Shown here piece after piece: positions 14,590 to 41,038 of a DNA stretch of 64,000 nucleotides; position 1 is the stretch's first letter; every line of letters starts with the position of its first letter. The position numbers and the translations under genes are program-made. The stretch is from Pempheris klunzingeri (lineage: Eukaryota; Chordata; Actinopteri; Acropomatiformes; Pempheridae). The notes beneath the pieces are model-generated. The model was given only the letters and a program-made list of their open reading frames with translations. It ran no database searches and was not told the origin of the DNA. Location: the NCBI RefSeq assembly GCF_042242105.1, contig NC_092016.1, forward strand, positions 13,158,501 to 13,222,500, given 5' to 3'.

Positions 14590-15420
14590 CAATTGTAGAT
14601 ACCTACAATTGCTTTTTGTCTAGTCAAAATTCCAAGCCAGCATAACCATAATGTAATTTTGATTAGTAGAAATTCTAATTAAAGTTATCTACAAATACAT
14701 TTCTCACTAGTCCAAATATTAATTATTGATGTCAACAACTCATTTCAGATACAATTGTAACCACTGACAATTATATTTGTACGAATAACACTTTTTGAGA
14801 TATTGAGTTATGATTTGACAATTAGAACCAGTAAGACTCGAATTTTAGATTTCACAACAGGAATTTTCAATAGTCCAAATGCCATTGCAGATATCTTTAA
14901 TGAAGTACGCACATCCAAAATGAATATGGTAATTTGACAATTGAGGCATCAGTGGCGCATAGTTCCCTCTGATTGCACACACCTTGTTTTTGTTGTCTAT
15001 ATTCTTCCTTTAGACTTTCATAATCACTTGCACTGCCATGTTTGACTTTGTTTTAACAAAGCATTTGTTGAATATTTATGAGGCAGACACACGCTTTTTA
15101 AAAGCCGACCAATGGCTTTATGGTACTTAAATAATGTGAATTTTTCTGTTGATATGTTGGACATGTTGAAATGCAATCATTGATATCTGAAATGGGAAAT
15201 TACATTTGTACTAGTTGCAATCCTTTTCAAACATGTCGAAATTCAATTGTAGATATCTGTAATTGTTATCCTTACTAATGAAAAGGGAATCACGGATATC
15301 TATAATTGAATTAAAGATATCTGTAAATCAGTTTTATGTTGTTGAAATGTAACTTCTACATAAAAAATATATTTGTGACATGTCCAAATTGCTTTACACA
15401 TATCTTAATTAAGATTTCAG
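14590..15420. repeat. Diverged tandem repeat built on GATATC and CAATT motifs
   Basis: The stretch is A+T rich and repeatedly shows units combining (a)gatatctRYaatt, caattgtagatatctgtaat and actagtcaaaat/actagtccaaat. Clear instances are near 14600, 14690-14720, 14870-14900, 15180-15260 and 15280-15325. Spacing is irregular and some units are inverted relative to others. No coding frame. It is a decayed satellite-like or transposon-internal repeat. Confidence 0.6.
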
Positions 15421-15879
15421 AATGTTATTTTCACCAGATTGCTGCTAGTCAGGTTATGGCATGCTGGAGTCAGACGCAGCTACAAAATATGTGGGAGGTT
15501 GTCATAAGCACTAAAGGCACACTTAAGACATTGTGCAACAACTGCACCACAGTGCTCTAAAAAACCCTTTATTATCAGTGGCTTGCATTGCACCACGATG
15601 GCTTTTTGCTGTGTTGGGCAATGCAGGTGTGCAGCACAGTGAGCTTGTGCAGTGCTGCACGCTGAACCCAGTGGTGAGCGCAGGTCAAATCGAGTTTTAA
15701 CTGATGTTGAAACTCGCTCGTTGCGCTTATATCGATTGTGTCCACCTATCAAGCAGTTTGTCTTTATCCAACGACGTAGCTTATATTATGTACAGTTTAG
15801 AGAGTACAGATTTATCACAGATTTTGTCATACTATGGTTGCTATCCCTTTAAGATCAGTCGGTGTATTAGACAATTGTG

Positions 15880-16125
15880 GGCAGTGTTATCAATCAATTT
15901 TATATGATTTTTGAATCAGTGTGATGATATGATACTGTAGTTAATCTGGTATTTAATTATGTGGATTATCCAAAACAGACCATCTCGTCCAGCTAATTTT
16001 TCTATGAACAGTTTCTCAGATGACTTTTCAACATAATTATATCATAATATCTAACAATATCGAGGTATGAAATTACATATACCATGATAGAGGCGTTTAT
16101 CCATCTCGTCCGCCCCTATTATGCA
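15880..16125. repeat. Probable degraded MITE (atatcgaggtat type)
   Basis: Segments such as gtgatgatatgatactgtag, aatatctaacaatatcgagg and tttatccatctcgtccgccc resemble a teleost MITE with cgatatcgaggtat text and a terminal ccagccct-like end. It is heavily diverged and the boundaries are approximate. Confidence 0.35.
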
Positions 16126-19100
16126 CTCTATTTACATTATAAACCAGTAAAAATGTAACCAGAGTAAAGAAAACATCTCAACAGTAAAAGTAATAACATT
16201 AAATTGATATTTTCTTTATTTTTTATGATATTGAATGCTATCGTTGCTTTGATATCTGAGAAGTTGGTTCTTGTTGACTGACAGTGACTTCCGTCTGGAA
16301 GTGGCTTCATCAGCAGAGCCAGAAAAATAAAGCTTCCGCCCACTCAACACAGAAAAGCTTGAATTCACTCAAAAGGATTCTGCTGCCCTTGCCTGCGCTT
16401 GCTCACTTTGATGTGTCCCTTTTGACTTTACAGCAGCAATCCTATCACTGTGCCTTGCTGGCAAATGCGCACTTTACTTACATTGCCTTGCAAATAATCC
16501 TCTGTGCGCTATTGAGGAAGCAGGGAATATTATCATACACATGGGTTTCTAAAGCCATCTGTCAGTCTGTTGCACAGTTTTATCAGTGTGCTGTTTGTGC
16601 ATGTTTTGCTTATGGAAAGTGGGAAAATGTGAGAACCCGTCTACTCAAGCTTTTATGTTAGAGGGTCATTCATTTGCCAAGATATAAAAAGATTTAAATT
16701 CCACTCCACAACCCAAGCAGGCCTTTACTGAGTTAATAAATTAGTCAGAGGTGTTCAAAAGCTTTTAATTATGCAAAAGGGAAAGAGGCTCTCACCATGC
16801 ACTGACCAAAGAGACTGTTTTCATTGTATCTGTGATCTGCAGATATACCAGAGACACTGAGGGCAACAAGAAAGCAGAGCCTACATCTGCAGGTTTCAGT
16901 CAGGCTTTTGGATCCTTCCTGGGCAAACAATAGAAGCAATAGCACCAAAGCTCATTCTCACAAGAAAATGCTCCATTACAGAGGATCTCCTGTGGAATTT
17001 CGGCGTCATAATTTCACTCTTATTTACACTCACACACCTGCACTGAAACAAGACTTAACTCTATTATGATCTTCTGAAGCTATTTATCTAGCACCCCTGA
17101 CTAGGTGATGTGTCTGTCATCACCTCTCTGGTCAACACTGGTTTTAGGCTCTCAGATGAGTTGACTGTTTTGGACAAGGTAGCCTCACATTGGACTAACG
17201 TAATGTGACAGAGGAGGAGTGAATCTCAGGAATAAGAATCTCCATAGATGGAGCCCCAGGGCTGCTTCTTCACTGCAACTCAAATAATTCTGAAATGCAA
17301 AACTGTTCACAGGTATCCAAACAAAACACACAACACAATGTTATTATTCCGTATTTTTAGGAAAGGTGTACAAACAGCTGGAAATAATGGTAACTTGCTA
17401 TCCTGATCCAATCCAAGATGCAGTATTTTTGCCATATAGCTACAATTCTATTGAAATTAACCAAGATGGCAAAGAGCCTTTCCCAACTGAAGTTGTCTCC
17501 TGTGACTTCACATTCAATCAGCCCACTTGACAAAAATAGGAGAGGTTTCGGCTGGGAAATATCCCTCTTCAATGATAATAGAAAAGGCAAGAATTCAGAG
17601 GGGAAATTACAGTTTGACAGTAAAAAGATAACTGTGTCTGAGTGAATTCTCGTCTTCACAGAAAGCCTTTTTCTTTCTGCCCTCTATCTTGTGCAGTCTT
17701 GCTTTTCATTAAAGATCTGACGACAGCAGTTTATTGAAGGAGACACACAATGCTTTAACCAGCTGTTTTGTTTGTGCCAACAGATTCTTTAAGTATCAGC
17801 AAAAAGGCCCGCTTTACAGGCAAACTGTTAAGTGCGATAACGACTAAGGAGAAGAACTGAAAGTGTCATTTGAAAGTAAAGTGCAGGTTAAACGCTCAGA
17901 CACAGGAAGGCAATCAGAGTTCATCAGTGTACAGTCAGGAGGGGATCTTGAGATGAAACCAGCGAGTGTGCGCCCTCAAAGAAAGGGGTTTCGCATGATC
18001 AGCACAGGGTCACTGATAATCATGCCAAACAGAGGGTGTTGTGGTAGTGGAACAGTGAGGCTCGATGGGTGTCCACGTATATTTTAGAGATGGCAGGCTG
18101 GAGAGAAAGAGCCAGTGGTGAAGACTGCCTGGTAAGCTCCAGCTGCCTTTTCCTGACAGGGGGTTAGCTTTGGCAAAGAGGATAAAGCTCGAGCTTGGTG
18201 AGCTCGTTGCCTCATTGTTTAAAGAAAAGCACACAGCTGAGACACACTGTTGAAGTTATATCCTGAGTCCAATTAGTAGACCACGTAGTGCAGCTTTTAA
18301 CAGTAACATTCTCACAAATAACCTGCTTGGGAATAGTCTCTGTAAAGGTCTGATGTTCTTAAATGCCTGAAAAAAAAATACTAAAGGCTCAGACGCATTA
18401 ACAGCTGCTCCTGCCAAGAAACCTAATCTATTGCTTATGGCTATTGATAAACAACAGACATTAGTCAATGTGTGAATGAGTCTTTGCCAGCAACTCAAAT
18501 GTGCATGTCGCATCATGCCTGTGGGCTAAACCTAGATGTAGTTCTGATAACACTGGTGTATGGTGTAAAACTGCCCAGTCCTTGTTTCAAGTCGAGATTA
18601 ACAGTTCACGAGAATAAATGTCAGGTCTGAGGGGCTGATACAGTCTGAATTAACGACACTGAGTCACTGCCTGACAGCCTCTCACTATGCTGGGGGAGAC
18701 TGAACTGGCGCATCACCACCAGAGCTGTGCAAATGCCAAGAAATGAAGCATTGTTTATATGCTAATCCCAAGCATGACACCAGTTGTGCTGCTCATTCTG
18801 TTTTGGGGGTATTTGTCACACTTTCTAATGAGAAAATTTTACTGTTGTACAAAGGGGGAACAACTCCAAGTTCAAAAACATACATATAGTAATAAGAGAT
18901 GCGGCTAGTCAAAAAAAAAAGTATTTAAAGTAGTTGGCCAATGAAGACCAATCCAATGAATGGGTGATTTTTTGTGAGATGCTTGCTTTGATTATTTAAA
19001 ACCTAGCTCTGCACGGTGGTCTGCAGTGGATATATCTTGAAATAATTGTACCCACAATGATCAACTGTACGTGCAGCTGAGAGATGTGACAGAAAAGCTA

Positions 19101-21820
19101 TTGGAGCCAGGCTGGCAGTGAAATCCATCACTAGTGGGCTGAAGGAGTAATCACTCAGAAATCATCTTTGGGTAACATATTCATTTCCTTGTGCCTGCGG
19201 GAAGGTGCAGAATCATTTAGGCACACGTCACAGACAACTCTCCATCAGAGCCTTTTTTCAGGGGCTGAAGGTTCATCCTGTCTGTAGCGTTTTGCACTGG
19301 CGATTTATGAATGACACAGAATGCTATTTGCTTCAGAGAGATGACACTGAGTTTGTTCAAGCAAAAGCTGCCACTCCTCTCCTCCACCAGTTTTCTTCCA
19401 AAATCTGTGTGAACTCCAGTGAAGACTGAAACCTGAAACCTATATTCAACTGCATGCAACTTCCAAGACATATTTCAAATACTACATCTACATCAGAGAG
19501 ACACAAAAGTTAAGTGACACATTTGTTTTGCAAATGAGAGAGATTAGCGAATAAAAACTTTTCTGTATGCCTTTTTAGCCTCACTAGCAGCATGGCTCTG
19601 TGGTTCACAATGCTGTTCAATTCACCACTTTAGACTGAAACAGCTAAACAAATGTGGTTCATGCCCCCCTCTTGAATTGTAATTACTTTGTTGATGCCTT
19701 GACTTTCCCGGAGGTCAAATTTATTTGGGTTTATGCAAAGCTAATCACCAGCTACCCACCAGCCTGCACTTTGTGTTTTCTAATCACCAAATGTCAGTGT
19801 GCCAACAAAAAACAATGGTTGTGGTAAATGTTATACCTGTTTAGCATCAGCATTGGGCTTTGTGAGCATGTATACATGCTAGCAGGCCGAAGTGGATCCT
19901 CACTAGCCACTGGCTTGGCAGTAGATACATAAGATGACATTAGTTAGGTTAGGTTAGCTTCTGTTTAAGACAGATTGTTTAGCTCACATGGAAAATGCAT
20001 ATCCATTAGAAACCTGTTTTAAACCCCAAAATGTATTTGAATTTGCTAGTCTAACACAAGCAATTCATTCAATTTTGTTACAGTCATTATTTGTATCAGT
20101 AGACGCAGAGCAGTGGGACAGATCTAAGCTGTTCAAAAATAGTTTCAAATAGGCATTAATGAGACAAAGAGGTAACTGCTGCTTTGATTAACGTAACACA
20201 TCCTGTTGAACAGCATGCGTTTTGCAGTATTTTCTTACATGTCTTTAATTACCACTTTTAATTCGTCTATTTTTCTCTTTTTTTTTTTTCTATAATTACT
20301 TATCATGCAATATCCTAAAGCATTAGCAGACAAAGCCAACCACCAAACTCACATAGGATTATTGTCGTTCCAATCCTCTTATCACACACTGGATAAGGTA
20401 GCTAATGGACCTCACTCCCAAAATGTTACTGTCTCCAGTGTGTAGTGTGTAGAACCTCACTAGAAGATAAAAGTTGGCCTCGTTCTGCAGATCTCTGAAT
20501 CAATTCTTCTCTGCTTCTATTTGTGTCAAAGTACAATAACATTGGTCATAATGCTGATGATGCCTCGCCAACGGTGTCAAGCGGGGTTACAGCTAAACAT
20601 ATCAATTATGAATCATTTTTGGACAGTCTTGTTGAGATGCCTTGACATTTAGCTGAATAGAACATTCCTCTCTCATGAATTCGTCTTTTAATCATAAATG
20701 CCAACTCACATTTCACCCATTCAAACTATCAGCAGCTGAGAAGCTTTAAAAGCAATTATCCATATCGCTGGATCCACAGCTCTCTGTTGCTGTAGTTATT
20801 CTCTTGATTCCTTACATTTCTGGGGCAAATCCTCGCACATTCCCATCATGTTTTGATGGCCCACTTTTCCCCTGGTAAGATTGTGCTTCAAACTGTTTCT
20901 CTTGTGACAGCATCGTCTTATAAAGTCTCTTTATAGCTGCATCACATTATATCCGCGTATGCCTTTAAACCACTCCCTTCCTTATATGAATGAAATGTGA
21001 AATCTACAAAACGTGTATTCTGCGTAGACATGCTCGTATGTATTTATATATTTGTCTTTACACTTTAGGCCGCGAGGCATCCCTCTTGACATTGTGATGT
21101 CTCTGTCAATATTGTCGTGTCACTTTAGCATCTGTATTTCATGAGTGATGATTTAGAATAGTCTTAGTGAAGCATTGTAATCACTCTTGAGATACTCTGT
21201 CACTATCTATTACATGTCCTGTGTCTCCTCCAACCGCCCAGGGTTGTGTATATGTTTAGAGCTGCCTTTGAGCGGCTACAATGATGGCAAATATCCGACC
21301 ATATGCTGATCAATTGGTTCCACACCTTCGGGAGATAAGCCATTTTGTTCTACTGCATTTTAGGAAGAATCTGGTCCTTTTAGATATCTATCAAGGTGCA
21401 TTAATAGTAACATATGATATATTCCTCTGGAGGAGTGGGTCCCTGTGAGGCTGCTGTCGCTGATTAAGTTATTTCTTCTCAGAAATCATATGCTGTCCTT
21501 ATCTGCTCCTGTCTTCCTCAGCTAATGAGTGTGATAATTGCTGGCTGACTGTGGCTCAATGGGAGAGAAAGTTTTACAGGGGTTTTATTTTAAGAACACA
21601 GAACGTTTCAGCTTATTTCTTTCTTGAGGCTTTCTTGTTTTCACCCCATTAGCCACTGTTGTTATCTTGAGAAGTGCATTTGCGATAATGTGTTGACTGT
21701 TTCAGAATTAACCCCATAAATGTAGTTCATAGCTGTCTTCTTTTTACAGCTGATTTTGCAGAAGTGTTCTTACAACAGCAATTTCATCTTGGCATTAGTT
21801 TTCTGAAGAGAATTCAACCG

Positions 21821-21844
21821 GTGTGTGTGTGTGTGTGTGCGTGT
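21821..21844. repeat. GT microsatellite
   Basis: Uninterrupted GT run with one GC at the end. Confidence 0.95.
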
Positions 21845-22516
21845 CAGTATGGGCTGGTTTGGTTTTAATCATTTAGCCACATTAATATGATACTTTAACA
21901 AAGCCAGTTCAAGTTAATCGATTTCCTCTCTTGTGGACAGTCGCCTACTTGTGCATCAGGAGTAGCTGCTTTGAGTGTCATGATTGTAACATCCAGGTAG
22001 CACTTTCTTTATTGAACTCAGCAGATTCATCAGCTTCAAACTAATGCTATGAAGTGACATCAGTCATTTTGATGCTTTTGCGCATACATGCTTGAAATCA
22101 CTGTTGGGCATCTTTGCTCTAAAACTGCAACGGCCTGTGATAATTGGCTTAAAATGGCATATTAATGACCAAAATACCCACTGTTGTAAAACTGTACATT
22201 CACAACTGAAACCTTAGATAGTAACTCGATGAAACCATAACACACGTAATTTTACGAAACAGAAAAGAAACGGATTTGATTATTGTGATGCAAAGTGGCA
22301 ACTGTAAATGGCTGCAGGTCGGCCTTTGTGTGCTCCCGGTCCCAGCTGAAGTGGCAGGGTCATGACTTGAACTCCATGCAGCTCGGTCAAAAGACGAAAT
22401 TGCTCTGACACATGAACCAGTGCAATCAGTCAGCCTCCTGGGACAAAAGAAAGTAATCTGCTTACAAAACCACAGAAATCACCTCAGGGTTCCAGGTACC
22501 TTTAACCATACACTGC

Positions 22517-22563
22517 TCACACACACACACACACACACACGCACACACGCACACACACACACA
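22517..22563. repeat. CA microsatellite, interrupted
   Basis: About 23 CA units with two GC interruptions. Confidence 0.95.
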
Positions 22564-23882
22564 GTCAATGGCATCATGTTCCCACTCCTCCCACTATAAA
22601 GTGATACAATCTTTTATTCATGCTCTGTGCTCCTGCATTGACGTGGAGACCATTTCAATGATTAATCTGAAAGGAAAGTGTCCATTGTGCACTGGGGGCT
22701 GTTCAGAAAAGGAGGAGAACCACTGTGTTGTTTTCAGTTACAGGTGCGTCACAGAGATCTTTTTAATTATTATTCTGTGTCCTTCTGAGATGCCCATCAG
22801 ATTGTGTCAGGAGGCCTGTGAGAGATGCAAGCACGCGTGGTTGTTGGCAGCCCACCATGAAACCCAGTGTGTGACTGAATTAATTCATGTAGAGCCGTTC
22901 AACCATTTATCACAATATTTAGACTTAATCAACTGACCGCAAACTATTTCAAGCATACATGATAAAAATGCCAAATGACAAACAACCTTAAATGTTTTTG
23001 CAAAACTTAGTGTTACATTAGGCCATTTACACCAGTTACATCTTCTTGTAGAGACTAAAAGTGTTCAAATAAGACAATATGACATTAATGATCATATAGA
23101 TAAAAACAAGCTAGAATATAAAATGTGTTTTATATTTGGTTTTAGAAGAGTTCTTTTCAAGCAGAACTGTTGTGAGAAATCATTCAGTGATGCTGTTTGA
23201 GAATTATTATTTCTAAATTTGTCTGTGTAACAGGGACATTTGGCCACAGGCGATTTCCTAGTAAACAAACCCCGTTACAAGCTTGTTGATAGATTTGGAT
23301 TCTCTCAATTTATCCTATTCTTTTCTCACAGTTTATTTATTAACTATTTTTTTTTTTTTTTAATATCAGAGGGAGGTGACAGAAGGTGCGCCTATTTATT
23401 CCACAAATACAACACAGCAGGTTTGGATGTTGTAAACAGGGTCACACCTGGTCACCTGGTTGATTTAAAACACTTCCAAACCAATAAAAACCTTTTGTAA
23501 ATCTGCCGAAGCTCCTGCTGGGCTAAGGTGAGATGCCAATATAGGCGAGGAGAAGGTTTGTTAGATTTAATTAGAAATTTCAGGACATCCTTTCTCTCCT
23601 CCAAACACCTCAATCTTGTAACTAGAGAAGGCAGCTGGGGGATAATGCAGATGTGCTCTGCGTGGGGCAAAGACAGAGGTAGGGGGCACCAGGGAGCAAG
23701 AAAGGGGTGAGAGGGAGGGAGCGCTCTTGAATACTAACAAACTTGCTCTTGCCTTGTAACAAAGGAGCAGATGTCCTCTCCATACAGATCTTTTTTTGTC
23801 ATTGTTTGCGGTCAGCTTTCTCGCTCCCTATGGGTCCTTATAGCCCAGAGACAAAACCACAGGAGGAAACATGTTTACATTT

Positions 23883-23901
23883 AAAAAAAAAAAAAAAAAA
23901 A
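23883..23901. repeat. Poly(A) tract
   Basis: Nineteen A in a row in the frmd5 intron region; no retrocopy was recognised beside it. Confidence 0.9.
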
Positions 23902-25774
23902 GTTTAAGAAATCAGATCACTGTAGCTGGTTGAATTTAATTTGTGTGTATTCATTTGTCTGTTATCGTTGGAAAATGTACCTACATGTGGTTATGTGTCC
24001 GAGCACACCCCAAAGCTCCTCTCTTCCTCATTTTGTGAGGCCATTAAGTTAGCAGGCACGTCAGATTGGTTAGTGATGTTACAGCAAGGGAATAATCTCA
24101 AAGTGACAGCGGTGAGCACCCATGAAGCCCCTCGGTCTCGCTACAGAAAGGTCAGTTACCTGCAGTAGCAGAGCTCCTATCAGCATTCAGTCACAGTGGT
24201 TAAGGGACAAAGCCCAGCATCGACAGGCCTTTTACCTAATGAAGTGCCTGTTATCTGCAGCCTGAGTAATGACATGGAGGAGAGTTCTGCCAGTGACACT
24301 AATACTTGCCGTCACGGGGTGAACAAGCAGAGAGAGAGAGAGTGGAAGAAGGAGTGAGACAGCCGTCTCTGGCTGTCCAACCTTGACCTTAGCTGACCTC
24401 TTCAGGAGTAATAATGAGAGCTGACACTCAAGCCTAACTGCAGCTAACATGTGAGTGAGATATGGACATGGATAGGACTCTGTATTGTTTTAAAATCACC
24501 TGTTAGCTGATAACAGCTGCCTGGTGCAGGTGGATACGAGGTAAATGAGAGTGAATCAAGACAGTGAAGTTGGACAGAAGATCAAAGTGATGAGCTTAAA
24601 GATGCTAAAATATTTCATAGAGCTGAAGGGAACTGCAGAGTCGTGTCATTGAGACATTGAGTCTGTGATGTGGCACGTGGGCATGACATCGCCGGGATGG
24701 AGGGTAACGGCAATGGAGTGGCCCTAGATTTAATGTTTGGCCTTAGGTTTAGGGTTTGCTTATTTTCTGGAACAAAGGAGAGCAAAACTAGACCATCAGT
24801 GCATGAGACCATGAGGTCATATCCATTAATCACTCCCGCTGTGTAACCTCATCACATTGACTAAAAATGTGCTGATGCAATGCCTTAATGCTGCAGAAGT
24901 AAAGATGCAAAAATGTCATAGACAGCAGAGTTTTACTTATTTCATCAAAAGCTTTCCATATTGGGGTTTTTCAGATATGGTTCAGTTTGAGCGCTGATGT
25001 TTTCTCAACAGTCCTTAACGCCCTTGTCTTGATTCTAGCTCCTCACAGTGACTGACTGTGATTTGCACTGTGTGGCACCTCCGCAGCGTTGGATTAGTCG
25101 AAGAACTGTCACTTATTACTCTATCCGGTTCGCTGAAATGAGGCACCCAGTTGTAATCATCACCCTTAATATACTTGATTCTAATTATATCTGCATACCC
25201 AACAAATACCCAAAAAATCAGACTCTTCAAGCGAGAAATCATCAAATTGTGTTGAAGAGAAGAACTTAATTTATTTCTGTCTTGCCATCTTTTGAGAGGA
25301 GTTTCTAGTTTTCTACACAGTGAATGCTGCGGAGCGTTTCAAAGAGTATTATGTGCTACTGTTGGATCTCTACAAGAAAATCTGCTCCGGTCTGATCCAA
25401 ATTTTCTGGTTTGAGCTCGGATGTTCGGAGGGTATCGGATATGTATTGGACACAGTGGAGGATGCCCAGGCTTCTCTCTGTGCTGCAATATACACAAGTG
25501 TCTCTAAGGGAAGCCTCCTCACGAGGTTCAGAATGCAGAGTATGAGCAAAACCCTGGTGAGATCTCAGCATATTTAATCCATCCTTTCTTTGAGCTCCTC
25601 TTTTAGCTGTGGACAGGGTTTATTCCAAACACTTCAGATGGCTCTGGCTGTGTATTAATATTGGATGAATTTGAGATACGTCTGGCAGGGTTTAAAAAAA
25701 AATCTGAAGCCCGCTCTGCTAGCAGGAATTATTTCCCATGTTTGAACTCAGGACAATGGCTTTTCTTTTATTAA

Positions 25775-38916
<13,142 letters not shown>

Positions 38917-40593
38917 GAGTGAGGTCGTAGAGTTCGTAAGCCCGTTCGGGGGTCTGGGAAGACGGTTAGGACTCCGGAGTGATGGAGGGCAGCCTCGTCC
39001 CAACCATGAACCCTGCTTCTCTCATCATCCTCCTGCAGACATACAGCTTGGACCACTCCTGGTAACACCGGGCCAGGATCTCTCTTCCCCTCCTCCGCTT
39101 TGAGTTACCCCCCCACCCACCCACCCACCTTCTCGTTCTTCTCGTTTCGCTTGTTTTCTTTTTTCGTCTTCTTTTTTTTTTTCTACAAAGCCAGAGGACT
39201 TTTTTTTTTTTTTGCATTTTTTTTCTTTTTATTTCAAGTCATTTCAGGTATTTTATTTTTTCAAATAACACAAAGGAAAAAAATTCAAACTGAAATCAAA
39301 GAACTGAAGAATTTTAAACAGTTCCTTTTATAGGAACGGAAGATTTTGTTGCAACGGATGAACGTTGCCCTCATTTATTATTTATTGCTTTTAAACATGT
39401 ATTTGCATAAGAAAAGGAGGAGAGATGACGGAACAGTAATCGAGGAAGTTGAGCTGTCGTTGAAATAAAGATGGAAGTGAGTTAGGTTAGAGTTGATAGG
39501 CCTACTGCTGTGAAGTACATGTGAGGCGAAGTAGTGTAATATCTTTGATATTGATTCATCCCCACCAGAAGTCAACTAGACAAACAGCAGATTCACATCA
39601 TTGGGAAAAACAGAATAGCGTGATGGGATTAACAGTGAAGGTGCAAGCAACAGAGAACAGACAGGGTGATTACCAAATGCCTTTTTTGAGATGTCAATGA
39701 CTGTTGGCGGTTTTGAATTTTGTGGATTGTTTGAAGACACAACTACACTTTAGAATACAAAGGTGTACAATGTAAACTGGTGAAGATCAAAGTTGTTTTT
39801 CTAACATTTTATAAGCCTTCAGTAAAATAAACCAGTAACCGATAGTGTTAATGTGACCCACTAGTGTCCGATGCGGTTAACGAAATATTCTTGGCGAGCA
39901 AAGATTCACTGGCACCAGTAGATGATAGTCTAGATAGATGTGCTATGCTCATATGGTTTTAATGATTAAGTACTTTTGAATGTGCTCATTTGTTCAGTCG
40001 TTCTGTTTTTTCTTCAATTGATTTGATTTGCGTTTTTTTCATCAAGTTGAAATTCGACGAATTTCAATAATTTCTTTCTATGAAGAGTTTATGATTTATT
40101 TTGGTTTCATATCAACCTTTCTCTAGGTTTATGTATCATACTATATTATTATTATTAGAATAAGAAGAATGATGTACTTTTTGTACAAATTAGTTTGTTT
40201 CCTAATATATATTGACAGGTTTTTCATGTATATTTTAACAGAACTGAAATGTTATTTTGTTATTGAAGATTAAATTATACCTTTTTTAGCGCTGTGTTTC
40301 AAGTAAGGTCAGAAGCATTTATGGAAATGTAGAAGGGGGAGGGACTAAAAAAAAAACACACAAAAAAAAAAACAGGGTTTTTATCCAGATCCGCTCAACA
40401 ATGATCACACCTCTCATCAGTCCACCAGCAGTGAATCAGCCTCCAGCGTGTGCGCAGTTTTTATCATCATTTTAAACATGTAATAGAATGAAATCATACC
40501 ATTACGATCACCACATAAGCCAAAAATCACATGTTCACTTTCCAGATCTTTACCATGTCTTACTTTACTGGAAGAGTTAGGAGAGGCGACTGT

Positions 40594-41038
40594 GAGCCTG
40601 ACCGATACTGGATCTGCACCAAAAACTCAACCCAGATGGTCGAATAAAAAAAGAAGAAAAAAAACATATTTTGAATATGTTACTTCAGGTCCTAAGAAAT
40701 TATAGCAGACATTTTCCATTTTGTAGAGCGAACAGTTCATTGATTGATCTAGAAAATATTAATGAAAATGACTGTTAGTTGCAGCCCTAAATAAAATATT
40801 TTGTCACTGATGAACAAAATTAACAATTAAATGTGTAACCTCTCACTAACTGTCTGCTACAGACTTCAGTCTTTTTGACATTTTCTGAGGTACCTTGTGC
40901 AATTTATTTATGAATCATGTTCTTCAGTGACTTTCTTCCTTTCACTTTAACATTACGTAAAAATAAAAGCAGATACCAATATATCTCGGATAAGCCAATA
41001 CGGGCCAATGATTGATGATGATTTGCTGGTCAGGCTCT
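40594..41038. mobile_element. MITE in the frmd5 3' UTR with a nested second MITE fragment
   Basis: The left end gagcctgaccgatactgga and the right end tggtcaggctctag (reverse complement ctagagcctgacca) form inverted repeats. The inner text near the right end (tatatctcggataagccaat) is typical of a teleost MITE with ends like agcctgaccgatatatcgg. Within it, about 40710-40790 (attgattgatctagaaaata ... gttgcagccctaa) is the end of the family seen at 13571 and 48278. The element sits inside the frmd5 transcript and brings an AATAAA near 40965. Confidence 0.55.

Noticed and set aside
22568..22936. 122-codon plus-strand frame with several Cys
   Set aside because: It starts in a CA microsatellite and matches no known zinc-finger spacing; it is most likely chance within the intron.
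25320..25577. 85-codon plus-strand frame just before frmd5 exon 2, considered as frmd5 exon 1
   Set aside because: It shows no resemblance to the FRMD5 N-terminus and has no donor in phase 0 at a suitable place.
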